DNA of 64,000 nt from Endozoicomonas gorgoniicola. Lineage in GTDB: Bacteria; Pseudomonadota; Gammaproteobacteria; Pseudomonadales; Endozoicomonadaceae. The translations under genes were made by a program, and so were the position numbers. The notes under the pieces are model-generated. The model did no database searches. It was not told the origin of the DNA and worked only from the letters and a program-made list of their open reading frames with translations. Below, in pieces: positions 1 through 7,626 of this stretch. The number at the start of each line of letters is the position of its first letter. Positions within the stretch are counted from its first letter, which is position 1. Where the stretch lies: positions 4,323,501 through 4,387,500 of the forward strand of contig NZ_JAPFCC010000001.1 in assembly GCF_025562715.2 (NCBI RefSeq), given 5' to 3'.

Positions 1-1259
1 AACTGAATGTAGAGGCCGTACACCCCTGTTACGGTTTCTTATCTGAAAACGCAGAATTTGCCCGAACACTGGAGCAGGCAGGCATTACTTTTATTGGCCC
101 CAAAGCCGACATTATTGAGCTGATGGGCGACAAAATTACCTCAAGGGATTTTGTCGCCAGACACGGCTTTCCCGTCCCTCCTTCCGTGAACCTTGAACCG
201 GACCACCCCGACTTCATCAGGCGCATTGTTGCCATGGGTTTTCCTGTGGTGGTCAAGGCTTCAGCCGGTGGTGGCGGCAAGGGCATGAGCATTGTTCACA
301 GCCAGAATGAGCTGGAAGACGCACTTCGCATCGCGGCTTCAGAAGCAGAAAAATACTTTGGTGATAAACGGGTTTATATTGAGAAGTATTTTACCAGCGC
401 CCGACATATCGAAGTGCAGGTTCTGGGCGACGGTCAGAGTGTTGTTCATCTGGGCGAAAGAGAATGTTCTGTTCAGCGACGTTTCCAGAAAGTGATTGAA
501 GAAGCCCCCTCCCCGGCGCTGACCCCTGATAAACGTCAGGAAATCTGTAACACCGCAAAAGGCATTGCCCGGAGCGCAGGCTACAACAGCGCGGGTACGG
601 TTGAATTTCTGTATACGTCAGAAGGCGATTATTTCTTTCTGGAGATGAATACCCGTATTCAGGTTGAACACCCGGTTACTGAAATGACGTTTAATGTGGA
701 CCTGGTGGCGGAGCAGATTCATATCGCAGCAGGCAAGCCTCTGTCCCTGAAGCAGGAAGCACTTGTCTCATCCGGTCATGCCATCGAATGCCGGATCTGT
801 GCCGAAGATGCCTTTAACGATTTTATGCCCGCCACCGGCAAGGTGCTGTTTCTGAAAGAACCCGGTGGACAGGGCGTTCGGTTCGACAGTGGTCTGTATC
901 TTAACCAGGCGATTACCAGCGCCTTTGACCCCATGCTGGCAAAGCTGATTGTTCATGCCCCTACTCGTCAGGAAGCCATTGAAAAAATGCGGCACGCGCT
1001 GGAAGAGCTGGTGATCCTCGGAGTGAAACATAATATTGATTATCTGGACGCTATATTGGGTCATCAGCAGTTTTCAGATGGCCATTTTGATACTGGCTTT
1101 ATCAAACAATATGCCAGTGACCTTTCCGCTACTCAGCCAGAAAACTTACAGGAACTTCATGCCATTCTTGCCACAGCCCTGCTAGGCGAACGTAGCAACC
1201 GGCTGTTAGCGGAAGCAACGCCTGACCTGCACGCAGCCATTGGACGCTGGAGGAACTGA
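1..1259 (+). CDS. Biotin carboxylase subunit of an acyl-CoA carboxylase (5' end outside window)
   Basis: ATP-dependent carboxylation of biotin, the first half-reaction of an acyl-CoA carboxylase of the methylcrotonyl/geranyl-CoA type. The reading frame is open from base 3, so the true start lies left of the window and perhaps 70 residues are missing. Visible motifs are the ATP-grasp glycine loop (KASAGGGGKGM), the ERECSVQRR segment, the catalytic EMNTRIQVEHPVTE segment and FDPMLAKLIVHA near the C terminus. The usual HPGYGFLSEN motif reads HPCYGFLSEN. The protein stops after the carboxylase domain and lacks the biotinyl domain that methylcrotonyl-CoA carboxylase alpha chains normally carry; that part follows as a separate gene overlapping the stop by one base. 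The acyl substrate cannot be settled from sequence. Confidence 0.9.
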   Translation, partial: LNVEAVHPCYGFLSENAEFARTLEQAGITFIGPKADIIELMGDKITSRDFVARHGFPVPPSVNLEPDHPDFIRRIVAMGFPVVVKASAGGGGKGMSIVHSQNELEDALRIAASEAEKYFGDKRVYIEKYFTSARHIEVQVLGDGQSVVHLGERECSVQRRFQKVIEEAPSPALTPDKRQEICNTAKGIARSAGYNSAGTVEFLYTSEGDYFFLEMNTRIQVEHPVTEMTFNVDLVAEQIHIAAGKPLSLKQEALVSSGHAIECRICAEDAFNDFMPATGKVLFLKEPGGQGVRFDSGLYLNQAITSAFDPMLAKLIVHAPTRQEAIEKMRHALEELVILGVKHNIDYLDAILGHQQFSDGHFDTGFIKQYASDLSATQPENLQELHAILATALLGERSNRLLAEATPDLHAAIGRWRN

Positions 1260-1762
1260 TGCAACCCAAATTTCTATTTAATGGTTCGGTCTACTCAGTG
1301 ACTCCAGTCCGTAAACACCATTCAGCCCTGTTGGAAATAGACAACCACCGGGTCACCGCCGGATTGCAATGGTTCAGTCCAAATGATGCACAGTTAACTC
1401 TGAATGAAAACAGTCAGCAGGTTTACATCGCTCAGGATGAACAACAGCTCTTCATTCATATGGGTGGTAAAACCTGGTATCTCGAATGCATTGATGAGTT
1501 CAGTGAGGCTGCTTCAGAGGGTGGCTCTGCCAGCGGCAGGGTAATCGCCCCTATGCCCGGAGTCGTTATTGAGCTGAATACTGCGGTGGGGCAGTGCGTA
1601 AAAGAAGGCGACTGTCTTTTACTGATTGAAAGCATGAAGCTGCAAATGGCTATTCGTGCCACAACGTCCGGTACGGTTGAAAGCATTCATGTTAGTGGTG
1701 CGGGCGACAGCTTTGAAAAAGGCTCGGTTCTGGTGGATATCGTCGGGGAGGCATCACCATGA
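1259..1762 (+). CDS. Biotin carboxyl carrier protein of acyl-CoA carboxylase
   Basis: Carries biotin between the carboxylase upstream and the carboxyltransferase downstream. The C-terminal half is a biotinyl domain with APMPGVV and the biotinylation motif ESMKLQM, the lysine being residue 127. The N-terminal ~85 residues resemble the linker (BT) region of methylcrotonyl-CoA carboxylase alpha chains. The ATG overlaps the previous stop (TGATG) and follows GGAGGA at 1249-1254, so a separate, translationally coupled gene is plausible. Together with the previous gene it would make a normal alpha chain of about 650 residues. An assembly or sequence frameshift at the junction is the alternative explanation for the split. 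Confidence 0.88.
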   Translation: MQPKFLFNGSVYSVTPVRKHHSALLEIDNHRVTAGLQWFSPNDAQLTLNENSQQVYIAQDEQQLFIHMGGKTWYLECIDEFSEAASEGGSASGRVIAPMPGVVIELNTAVGQCVKEGDCLLLIESMKLQMAIRATTSGTVESIHVSGAGDSFEKGSVLVDIVGEASP

Positions 1763-3366
1763 GAAGACTGCAAACCCGTATAAACACTCAGTCATCCGAG
1801 TTCAAACAGTACCGGGCTTACAATAAAAAAATACTGACAGAGTTTCACCAGAAACAGGAAGCCGCTCGCTTTGCCCGTCCGGAAAAAGATATCCAGCGAC
1901 TGAAAAACCAGAACAAAATGCTGCCCAGAGAACGGTTAGAACTTCTACTCGATCCGGGTACTCCGTTTCTGGAGCTTTCTTCACTGGCTGCCAACATGGC
2001 TTATGACGGCATTGCTCCGTCAGCCGGGTGCATTACCGGCATCGGGGTTGTAGGTGGACGGGAGGTCTTAATCAATGCCAGTGACAGCTCTGTCAAAGGC
2101 GGTGCCTGGTTTCCATTAACCGTTAAAAAAACGGTTCGGGCGCTGGATATTGCCATTGAAAATCAGTTGCCCGTCATTCATCTGTGCGACAGCGCCGGTG
2201 GTTACCTGCCCATGCAGTCGGAATTTTTTGCTGATAAATATATGGCGGGAAGGATTTTCCGTAATCAGACGCAGCTGTCCAGACTCGGTTGTAAACAGCT
2301 GGCACTGGTCTTTGGTCATTGCACGGCAGGCGGCGCTTATATTCCCAGCCTGTCCGACTACTCTGTGATTGTTGACGGTACCGGCGCTGTTTTTCTGGGT
2401 GGTCCGCCCCTGGTGAAAGCGGCTACCGGTGAAGACGTTACAGTGGATGAACTGGGCGGTGCCCGCATGCACACCTCGGTGTCCGGTACCTGTGATTATT
2501 TCGCCAGTAACGAGAAAGAAGCCATTGCCATCGGACGGGAAATCGTTGCCCAGTGGGAGCAGAAACCTAAATTCAATCTGCAACAGGAACCTCCTGAAGA
2601 GCCTTATTACGATCCATCTGAACTGTATGGCATCCTGCCTGATGACATTAAGAAACAGTTTGATATGCGCGAAGTCATTGCCCGAATAGTAGACGGAAGC
2701 CGTTTTTCTGAATATCAGCCGGATTATGGCAATACGCTGGTGTGTGGCTACGCCAATATCTGGGGTTACAAGGTCGGGATTCTGGGGAATAACGGCGTAC
2801 TGTTTAACGACAGTTCACTGAAAGCGGCACACTTTATACAGCTGTGTAACCAGAACCATGTGCCACTGGTGTTCCTGCAAAATATTACCGGCTATATGGT
2901 GGGTAAAGAGTATGAACGCCGGGGCATTGCCAAAGACGGTGCCAAAATGATTATGGCACAGGCGTGTTCCGATGTTCCCAAGTTCACCATAATGACCAAT
3001 GGTTCCTTTGGAGCAGGCAATTATGGCATGTGTGGCAGGGCATTTGATGCCCGCACCCTGTTCAGCTGGCCAAATAGCGAAACCTCAGTGATGGGGGCCG
3101 ATCAGGCGGCAAATACCCTGGCCACCATAAAACTGAAACAGTTGCAGCGGGAAGGTATAGAGCCTGACCCGGAAGAGCTGGAAGCCATTCGTGCCTCGGT
3201 GCTAGCCAGTTACGAAAACCAGACCAGTGCCTACTACACGTCGTCCGAGCTTTGGGACGACGGCATTATCGATCCGGTGGATACCCGAAACGCACTGGCG
3301 CTGTCGATCAGTGCTTCACTGAACGTACCTTTTGGTGATCCCCGCTATGGTGTGATGCGGTTTTAA
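1759..3366 (+). CDS. Acyl-CoA carboxylase carboxyltransferase (beta) subunit
   Basis: Transfers the carboxyl group from biotin to an acyl-CoA. Its 535 residues are the usual length for methylcrotonyl- or geranyl-CoA carboxylase beta chains. Both crotonase-fold halves are present: the N-terminal half has CDSAGGYLPMQ and FGHCTAGGAYIPSLSDY, and the C-terminal half has LQNITGYMVGKEYERRGIAKDGAKM and the FGAGNYGMCGRAF segment. The HCTAGGAY context reminds me more of geranyl-CoA carboxylase (AtuC) than of leucine-pathway MccB, but this is weak. The ATG overlaps the upstream stop by four bases (ATGA), so the subunits are translationally coupled. The dehydrogenase follows 20 bases later, as in branched-chain acyl-CoA degradation operons. 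Confidence 0.9.
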   Translation: MRRLQTRINTQSSEFKQYRAYNKKILTEFHQKQEAARFARPEKDIQRLKNQNKMLPRERLELLLDPGTPFLELSSLAANMAYDGIAPSAGCITGIGVVGGREVLINASDSSVKGGAWFPLTVKKTVRALDIAIENQLPVIHLCDSAGGYLPMQSEFFADKYMAGRIFRNQTQLSRLGCKQLALVFGHCTAGGAYIPSLSDYSVIVDGTGAVFLGGPPLVKAATGEDVTVDELGGARMHTSVSGTCDYFASNEKEAIAIGREIVAQWEQKPKFNLQQEPPEEPYYDPSELYGILPDDIKKQFDMREVIARIVDGSRFSEYQPDYGNTLVCGYANIWGYKVGILGNNGVLFNDSSLKAAHFIQLCNQNHVPLVFLQNITGYMVGKEYERRGIAKDGAKMIMAQACSDVPKFTIMTNGSFGAGNYGMCGRAFDARTLFSWPNSETSVMGADQAANTLATIKLKQLQREGIEPDPEELEAIRASVLASYENQTSAYYTSSELWDDGIIDPVDTRNALALSISASLNVPFGDPRYGVMRF

Positions 3367-3386
3367 CAGTTCGAGGATGAATAATT

Positions 3387-4577
3387 ATGAACAGCTCAGC
3401 TAACAGCCATGCTTTTGCTCTTACCCCTGACCAGCAAAACCTGATGGATCATGCCGATCGTTTTTCCCGGGAACAACTCTATCCCCTGTGTGAAAAGATG
3501 GATAATGAAGAGTGGTGGCCTCAGGATACCTTTAAGGAAATGGGCAAACTGGGTCTGCTGGGTGTCACGGTACCGGAACAGTATGGCGGTGCAGGCTTGT
3601 CGATACTCGAAGCCGGTTTGATTCTGCAGGCAATATCGCGCTGGAACCATGCCTTTGCACTGAGCTGGGTAGCCCACGACAACCTTTGTGTGAACAGCCT
3701 GTATAACAATGGCAGTGAAATGATCCGGCAGAAGTATCTGCCAAAGCTTTGTTCCGGTGAGTGGACAGGCTGTCTGGGCTTAACCGAACCGGGTGCCGGT
3801 TCCGACGCGCTGGGCTCCATGAGGACAAAAGCCGTTCGGGATGGGGGTGAATACATTCTTAACGGCTCCAAGATTTATATTACCAATGGCCCTGTTGCCG
3901 ATATCTGCCTGGTGTACGCCAGAACTCAGCCTGACCGGGGTTCCAAAGGTATTACGGCATTTGTCGTTGAAACCGGTTCACCCGGATTTAAAGTGGCTCA
4001 AAAGCTGCAAAAGATGGGATTCCGGGGCAGCCAGACCGGTGAGCTGGTCTTTGAAGACCTGCGTGTTCCGGTGGAAAATATTGTCGGAGAAGAACATGAG
4101 GGCCACAAGGTCGTGATGAGCGGCCTGGATGTTGAGCGTGCCATGATTGCCCCGATTAATGTGGGTATTGCTGAGCGCACGCTGGAACTGTCGGTGGATT
4201 ATGCCCAGACCCGTGAGCAGTTTGGCAAAACCATTGCCAGCTTTCAGATGGTTCAGTCACGGCTGGCCGATATGTACGTCTGGGTCGAAACCATGAAAAC
4301 CTTCTGCTGGCAGGTACTGGCGGAAGTCTCCAATATTGATGAAACCACCGCAGGCCGGGGTGAAATTCATGCCCGCACTGCGGCCTCCATCATGTATTGT
4401 GCCGATATGTGCAACCGGGTTTTAGACAACGGTGTACAGATACACGGTGGAACGGGCTATATCTGGGAATCGGAAATAAACCGGCTGTTCCGTTCCACCA
4501 AATTACTGGAAATCGGTGCAGGCACCACCGAGGTTCGCAAAATGATTATTGCTGGCGAGCTGTTAAGCGATCAGTAG
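3387..4577 (+). CDS. Acyl-CoA dehydrogenase, isovaleryl-CoA dehydrogenase-like
   Basis: FAD-dependent alpha,beta-dehydrogenation of a short branched acyl-CoA, feeding the carboxylase encoded upstream. Its 396 residues show the family FAD/acyl segments LGLTEPGAGSDALG and the C-terminal IHGGTGY and EIGAGTTEV motifs. The catalytic glutamate sits where isovaleryl-CoA dehydrogenases have it, in GLDVER (Glu250), while the position used by medium-chain enzymes is glycine (EIGAGT). This supports a branched substrate such as isovaleryl- or citronellyl-CoA. It is the last gene of the plus-strand operon, 20 bases after the carboxyltransferase. Substrate choice is inference from motif and neighbours. Confidence 0.88.
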   Translation: MNSSANSHAFALTPDQQNLMDHADRFSREQLYPLCEKMDNEEWWPQDTFKEMGKLGLLGVTVPEQYGGAGLSILEAGLILQAISRWNHAFALSWVAHDNLCVNSLYNNGSEMIRQKYLPKLCSGEWTGCLGLTEPGAGSDALGSMRTKAVRDGGEYILNGSKIYITNGPVADICLVYARTQPDRGSKGITAFVVETGSPGFKVAQKLQKMGFRGSQTGELVFEDLRVPVENIVGEEHEGHKVVMSGLDVERAMIAPINVGIAERTLELSVDYAQTREQFGKTIASFQMVQSRLADMYVWVETMKTFCWQVLAEVSNIDETTAGRGEIHARTAASIMYCADMCNRVLDNGVQIHGGTGYIWESEINRLFRSTKLLEIGAGTTEVRKMIIAGELLSDQ

Positions 4578-4643
4578 GTTCACACCAGAGGTAACAGATA
4601 GAAAATCCCCTGCCAGGTTATTGCCAGAAATCTGGCGGGAGCA

Positions 4644-5294
4644 TCAATAGCCAGAAAAATCGATACAATCAGCGGTAGGCTGACCACTGCTGTCTGTCAT
4701 CCTGAAAGTGACCATAGTGCCGATAGACAACCTTTGGCACCATTGGGTTGCAGGTTCATTATAATTAGCATCGATCTGTATTTCCTTACCCTCATACTCC
4801 CATTGGGTAGATTTCAAGTTAACCATCACACCATACAGGTGCATTTTGCAATGGATGTTAAACCATGGGTCGCACACCCAATAGTTATAATTTTCATACT
4901 GGCAGAATTCACTTAAAGTCAGCATAGCGTTCAAACCCGGATCAGCTGCCAATACTAAAAATTCGTGTTTATCATGAAGGACTAACCATATATTTTGAAT
5001 CTTGTTTTCAAGCCCATGTTTCAGGGCAACTCCAACATACTCACCGCAATTACCAGCTCTTGCCTCTCTGGGGAGAGAGCCTAAAAAATCATGAACAGAA
5101 AATCTGTTGTATGTTTTCCTGAAGTCCCTTATCAAATCAGAGGATATTTCAGAATGATTCTTGCGTCTCAGTTTTCTTGACGGTTCAGCTGCCCCATAAG
5201 ACATTGAGTAGATTTTGTTACCTGTCTTAAAGGAATCTTTGAAAAATAAGCGTGAGTAGTCCAGCAGGAGTCTTGCATTTTCCATTTCGTTCAT
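4644..5294 (-). CDS. Orphan protein with Cys-His-Asp triad-like motifs, copy 1
   Basis: Family not recognised by name. The 216 residues have no signal peptide or membrane segment. Three blocks are conserved with the neighbouring copy: ARAGNCGEY (Cys83), HDKHEFLVLAADP (His110) and YWVCDPWFNIHC (Asp142). The order Cys...His...Asp, with an aromatic-DP motif after the last strand, is how papain-fold, transglutaminase-like and YopT-like enzymes arrange their catalytic residues, so a cysteine protease or transglutaminase-like effector is my inference. A second intact copy lies at 5559-6209 and a broken third copy at 28785-30811. The start is the ATG of MNEME, shared by both intact copies. Confidence 0.75.
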   Translation of the reverse strand: MNEMENARLLLDYSRLFFKDSFKTGNKIYSMSYGAAEPSRKLRRKNHSEISSDLIRDFRKTYNRFSVHDFLGSLPREARAGNCGEYVGVALKHGLENKIQNIWLVLHDKHEFLVLAADPGLNAMLTLSEFCQYENYNYWVCDPWFNIHCKMHLYGVMVNLKSTQWEYEGKEIQIDANYNEPATQWCQRLSIGTMVTFRMTDSSGQPTADCIDFSGY

Positions 5295-5424
5295 AGGCTG
5301 CCAACTTGCTGTGCATTAAATGAAGCAAATGCTGTTAGCGTAGACACATATACTTATCCCGGCTTTAGCAATCTCCCCGCCCGGGCCCTTGAGGCTAGAT
5401 TCTTTAGTGAGTACAGTCTCTTGG

Positions 5425-5493
5425 CATTTTGTCTGGCTGGGTCCTTTGTTTACCCCTGAGACCTTTCGGAGTGTCCTTCTGGGGATGGAGTAG
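5425..5493 (+). pseudogene. Remnant of pdxY left by the tandem duplication
   Basis: Reading this stretch in frame gives H-F-V-W-L-G-P-L-F-T-P-E-T-F-R and then SVLLGME before a TAG. The pyridoxal kinase gene downstream encodes HSGWRGPVFSPDTVR followed by DVLLGMEE at 6470-6540. The match is about 22 codons, lies at the corresponding place beyond the duplicated intergenic region, and has no start codon or remainder of the gene. It is a dead internal fragment. Confidence 0.75.
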
Positions 5494-5558
5494 AGTTATA
5501 CAAGCAGCGACTAACGGGAAAGCCCCCGCAGGTTATTGCCAGAAACCTGACGAGAGCA

Positions 5559-6209
5559 TCATCTGGAAAAAAAATCGTACAAATCATCGGTAGGCTGTCC
5601 GTTGTTGTCTGTCATCCTGTAAATTGTCATATCGTTGACAAACAACCTTTGACACCACAGGGTTGCCCGCTCACTATTATAGACATCCTTATATATTTCT
5701 TTACCCTCAGACTCCCATTGGCAAGATTTGAAGTTAGCCATCAGTCCATACAGGTGCATTCTGCAATGGATATTAAACCACGGGTCGCATACCCAATAGT
5801 CACAATTTTCATATTGGCAAAATTCATTTAATGTTAGTGTGGCACTTATTCCAGGGTCAGCTGCCAATATTAAAAATTCATGTATTTCATGATCAGCCAC
5901 CCATATATTTTCAATCCTGTTTTCAAACCCATATTTCAGGGCTATGCCACAATATTCCTCGCAGTTACCAGCTCTTGCCAGCTGGGGGGAAGAGGTTAGA
6001 AGCTGGAGTGTATCGAAGTTGTCGTACGTGTCTCTGTAGTAACCTACCAAATCGTTGGCCACTTCAGAATAATTTATACGCGCCATTTTTCTTAACAGCG
6101 TGGCTGTGCCATAAGACATTGAGTAGGTTTTGTTCGATGTTTTAAAGGAGTTCTTAAAAAATAAACGGGAGTAGTCCCGCAGGAATCTGGCATGTTCCAT
6201 TTCGTTCAT
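5559..6209 (-). CDS. Orphan protein with Cys-His-Asp triad-like motifs, copy 2
   Basis: Full-length paralogue of the gene at 4644-5294, also 216 residues, alignable end to end without large gaps. It keeps ARAGNCEEY, HEIHEFLILAADP and YWVCDPWFNIHC, so the candidate Cys, His and Asp are invariant while surrounding positions vary, which suggests selection on those residues. No signal peptide or membrane segment is seen. It is divergent from pdxY, with 130 bases between the starts, and that spacer is part of the duplicated unit. It may be a cysteine protease, deamidase or transglutaminase-like effector; a function unrelated to catalysis cannot be excluded. Confidence 0.75.
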   Translation of the reverse strand: MNEMEHARFLRDYSRLFFKNSFKTSNKTYSMSYGTATLLRKMARINYSEVANDLVGYYRDTYDNFDTLQLLTSSPQLARAGNCEEYCGIALKYGFENRIENIWVADHEIHEFLILAADPGISATLTLNEFCQYENCDYWVCDPWFNIHCRMHLYGLMANFKSCQWESEGKEIYKDVYNSERATLWCQRLFVNDMTIYRMTDNNGQPTDDLYDFFSR

Positions 6210-6339
6210 AAACTGTCAGCCTGCTTTGTATTGAATGAAACGACTTCTGTTAGCGTAGACACATATAATTAATCCGACTTTAGCAACCTCCCCGCCCGGG
6301 CTCTTGAGGCTGAAATCATTAGTGAGTACAGTCTGATGC

Positions 6340-7242
6340 ATGAATATTCTCTCAATCCAGTCCCATGTTGCTGTAGGTCATGCGGGCAATTCATCGGCTG
6401 TCTTCCCGTTGCAGCGGCTGGGCTTTAATGTCTGGCCTGTCAATACGGTCATGTTTTCCAACCACACCGGGCATTCTGGCTGGCGAGGCCCCGTATTCTC
6501 CCCCGACACCGTGCGGGATGTCCTTCTGGGAATGGAGGAGCATGGTGCTTTTGCCGAATGCGATGCGATTCTGTCCGGATACATGGGTGACCCCGGCATG
6601 GCGGAAGTTATACTGGATGCGGTTGGGCGTATTCGTTCTGCCAACCCTGACGTGCTGTACTGCTGCGACCCGGTGATTGGAGATACCGACACCGGCATTT
6701 ATGTGCAGAAAGACATTCCAGACTTCTTTCGGAACAAGGTGATTCAGCAGGCCAATATTATTACGCCTAACCATTTTGAGCTGGAGATGCTTACCGGCCA
6801 AAGAATAACCTCAACAGATCAGGCATTGAAAGGTGCCAGAAGCCTGCTGGCAGAAGGTCCCGATATTGTACTGGTGACAAGCCTTATAACTGACGATGGC
6901 AAGAAAGATCATATTGCGATGCTGGCCGTCAATCATTCAGAAGCCTGGCTGATTAAAACGCCGGTGTACCCGATCAACGGGGTTGTCAGTGGTTCTGGCG
7001 ACGCTACTGCGGCGTTGTTTATGGCGAAACTTTTGCAGGGCTGTGAACTTAAGCAGTCACTTGAGCATATCGCCGGGGCCATGGACGGACTGTTCAAAAA
7101 AACAAGCCTGGCTGGTAGTCAGGAGCTACAGCTGATTGGGTCTCAGGATGAGCTGATAAAACCGTCAGTTACTTTTTCTGCTACTCCCCTCGAACCAACT
7201 TACACCCAACGGCTTGATGATGGTAATCTTCAGACGGATTAA
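6340..7242 (+). CDS. pdxY: Pyridoxal kinase PdxY
   Basis: Phosphorylates pyridoxal to pyridoxal 5'-phosphate in the vitamin B6 salvage pathway in the cytoplasm. The 300 residues begin NILSIQSHVAVGHAGNSSAVFP and contain SNHTGHSGW, the DPVIGD motif, ITPNHFELEML and the C-terminal GSGDATAALF anion-hole/catalytic-base segment typical of PdxY and the ribokinase fold. The length is slightly above the usual 287 because of a longer C-terminal tail. An internal fragment of this gene lies at 5425-5493 as a duplication scar. No good ribosome binding site precedes the ATG, but the family N terminus fixes the start. Confidence 0.95.
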   Translation: MNILSIQSHVAVGHAGNSSAVFPLQRLGFNVWPVNTVMFSNHTGHSGWRGPVFSPDTVRDVLLGMEEHGAFAECDAILSGYMGDPGMAEVILDAVGRIRSANPDVLYCCDPVIGDTDTGIYVQKDIPDFFRNKVIQQANIITPNHFELEMLTGQRITSTDQALKGARSLLAEGPDIVLVTSLITDDGKKDHIAMLAVNHSEAWLIKTPVYPINGVVSGSGDATAALFMAKLLQGCELKQSLEHIAGAMDGLFKKTSLAGSQELQLIGSQDELIKPSVTFSATPLEPTYTQRLDDGNLQTD

Positions 7243-7260
7243 TTCAATCGGGAGATAGCC

Positions 7261-7578
7261 ATGCTGAAAACAACCACACCTTCCGTGGAAGGCAGACCAG
7301 TCAAGGAGTATCTGGGCGTTGTCGTAGGGGAAGCTATTGTCGGTGCCAATGTGTTTCGGGATCTTTTCGCGAGCATCAGGGATATTGTGGGTGGCCGTTC
7401 TGGTGCTTACGAGAAAGAACTCGAAAAGGCACGGGAAACCGCCTTTGAAGATATTGAAACCAGAGCCCGGGAAGTGGGAGCCAATGCCATTGTGGGTATT
7501 GATCTGGATTACGAAGTTGTCGGTGAAAAAGGCAGTATGCTGATGGTCAGTATCAGCGGAACAGCGGTAATGCTGTAG
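7261..7578 (+). CDS. YbjQ/UPF0145 family protein
   Basis: Small cytosolic protein of the YbjQ (UPF0145, putative heavy-metal-binding) family, 105 residues, the normal family length. Recognisable features are the N-terminal KTTTPSVEGR strand, the GEAIVGANVFRDLFA segment, and the REVGANAIVGIDLDYE and MLMVSISGTAV strands of the pentamer-forming fold. It starts 18 bases after pdxY, with GGGAG before the ATG, and is probably co-transcribed. The biochemical role of the family is not established. Confidence 0.9.
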   Translation: MLKTTTPSVEGRPVKEYLGVVVGEAIVGANVFRDLFASIRDIVGGRSGAYEKELEKARETAFEDIETRAREVGANAIVGIDLDYEVVGEKGSMLMVSISGTAVML

Positions 7579-7626
7579 CTTCTCCCTGGTTACCAGCCCT
7601 TTCAGACTTAAGGATGAAGAGACCGA

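Larger units (their letters stand above)
4604..6338. repeat. Tandem segmental duplication, two units of about 820 bp
   Basis: Unit A (about 4604-5426) and unit B (about 5524-6338) each contain one minus-strand C-H-D family gene plus its 130-base upstream region. The similarity continues outside the coding regions. Both start near CAGGTTATTGCCAGAAA, share GTTAGCGTAGACACATATA and CCCCGCCCGGG upstream of the genes, and end at GTGAGTACAGTCT. A decayed piece of pdxY follows unit A while intact pdxY follows unit B, so the ancestral unit reached into pdxY. Confidence 0.8.

Noticed and set aside
4600..4640. Terminator from GCCAGA/TCTGGC
   Set aside because: The palindrome has too small a loop and no T tract; left unassigned.
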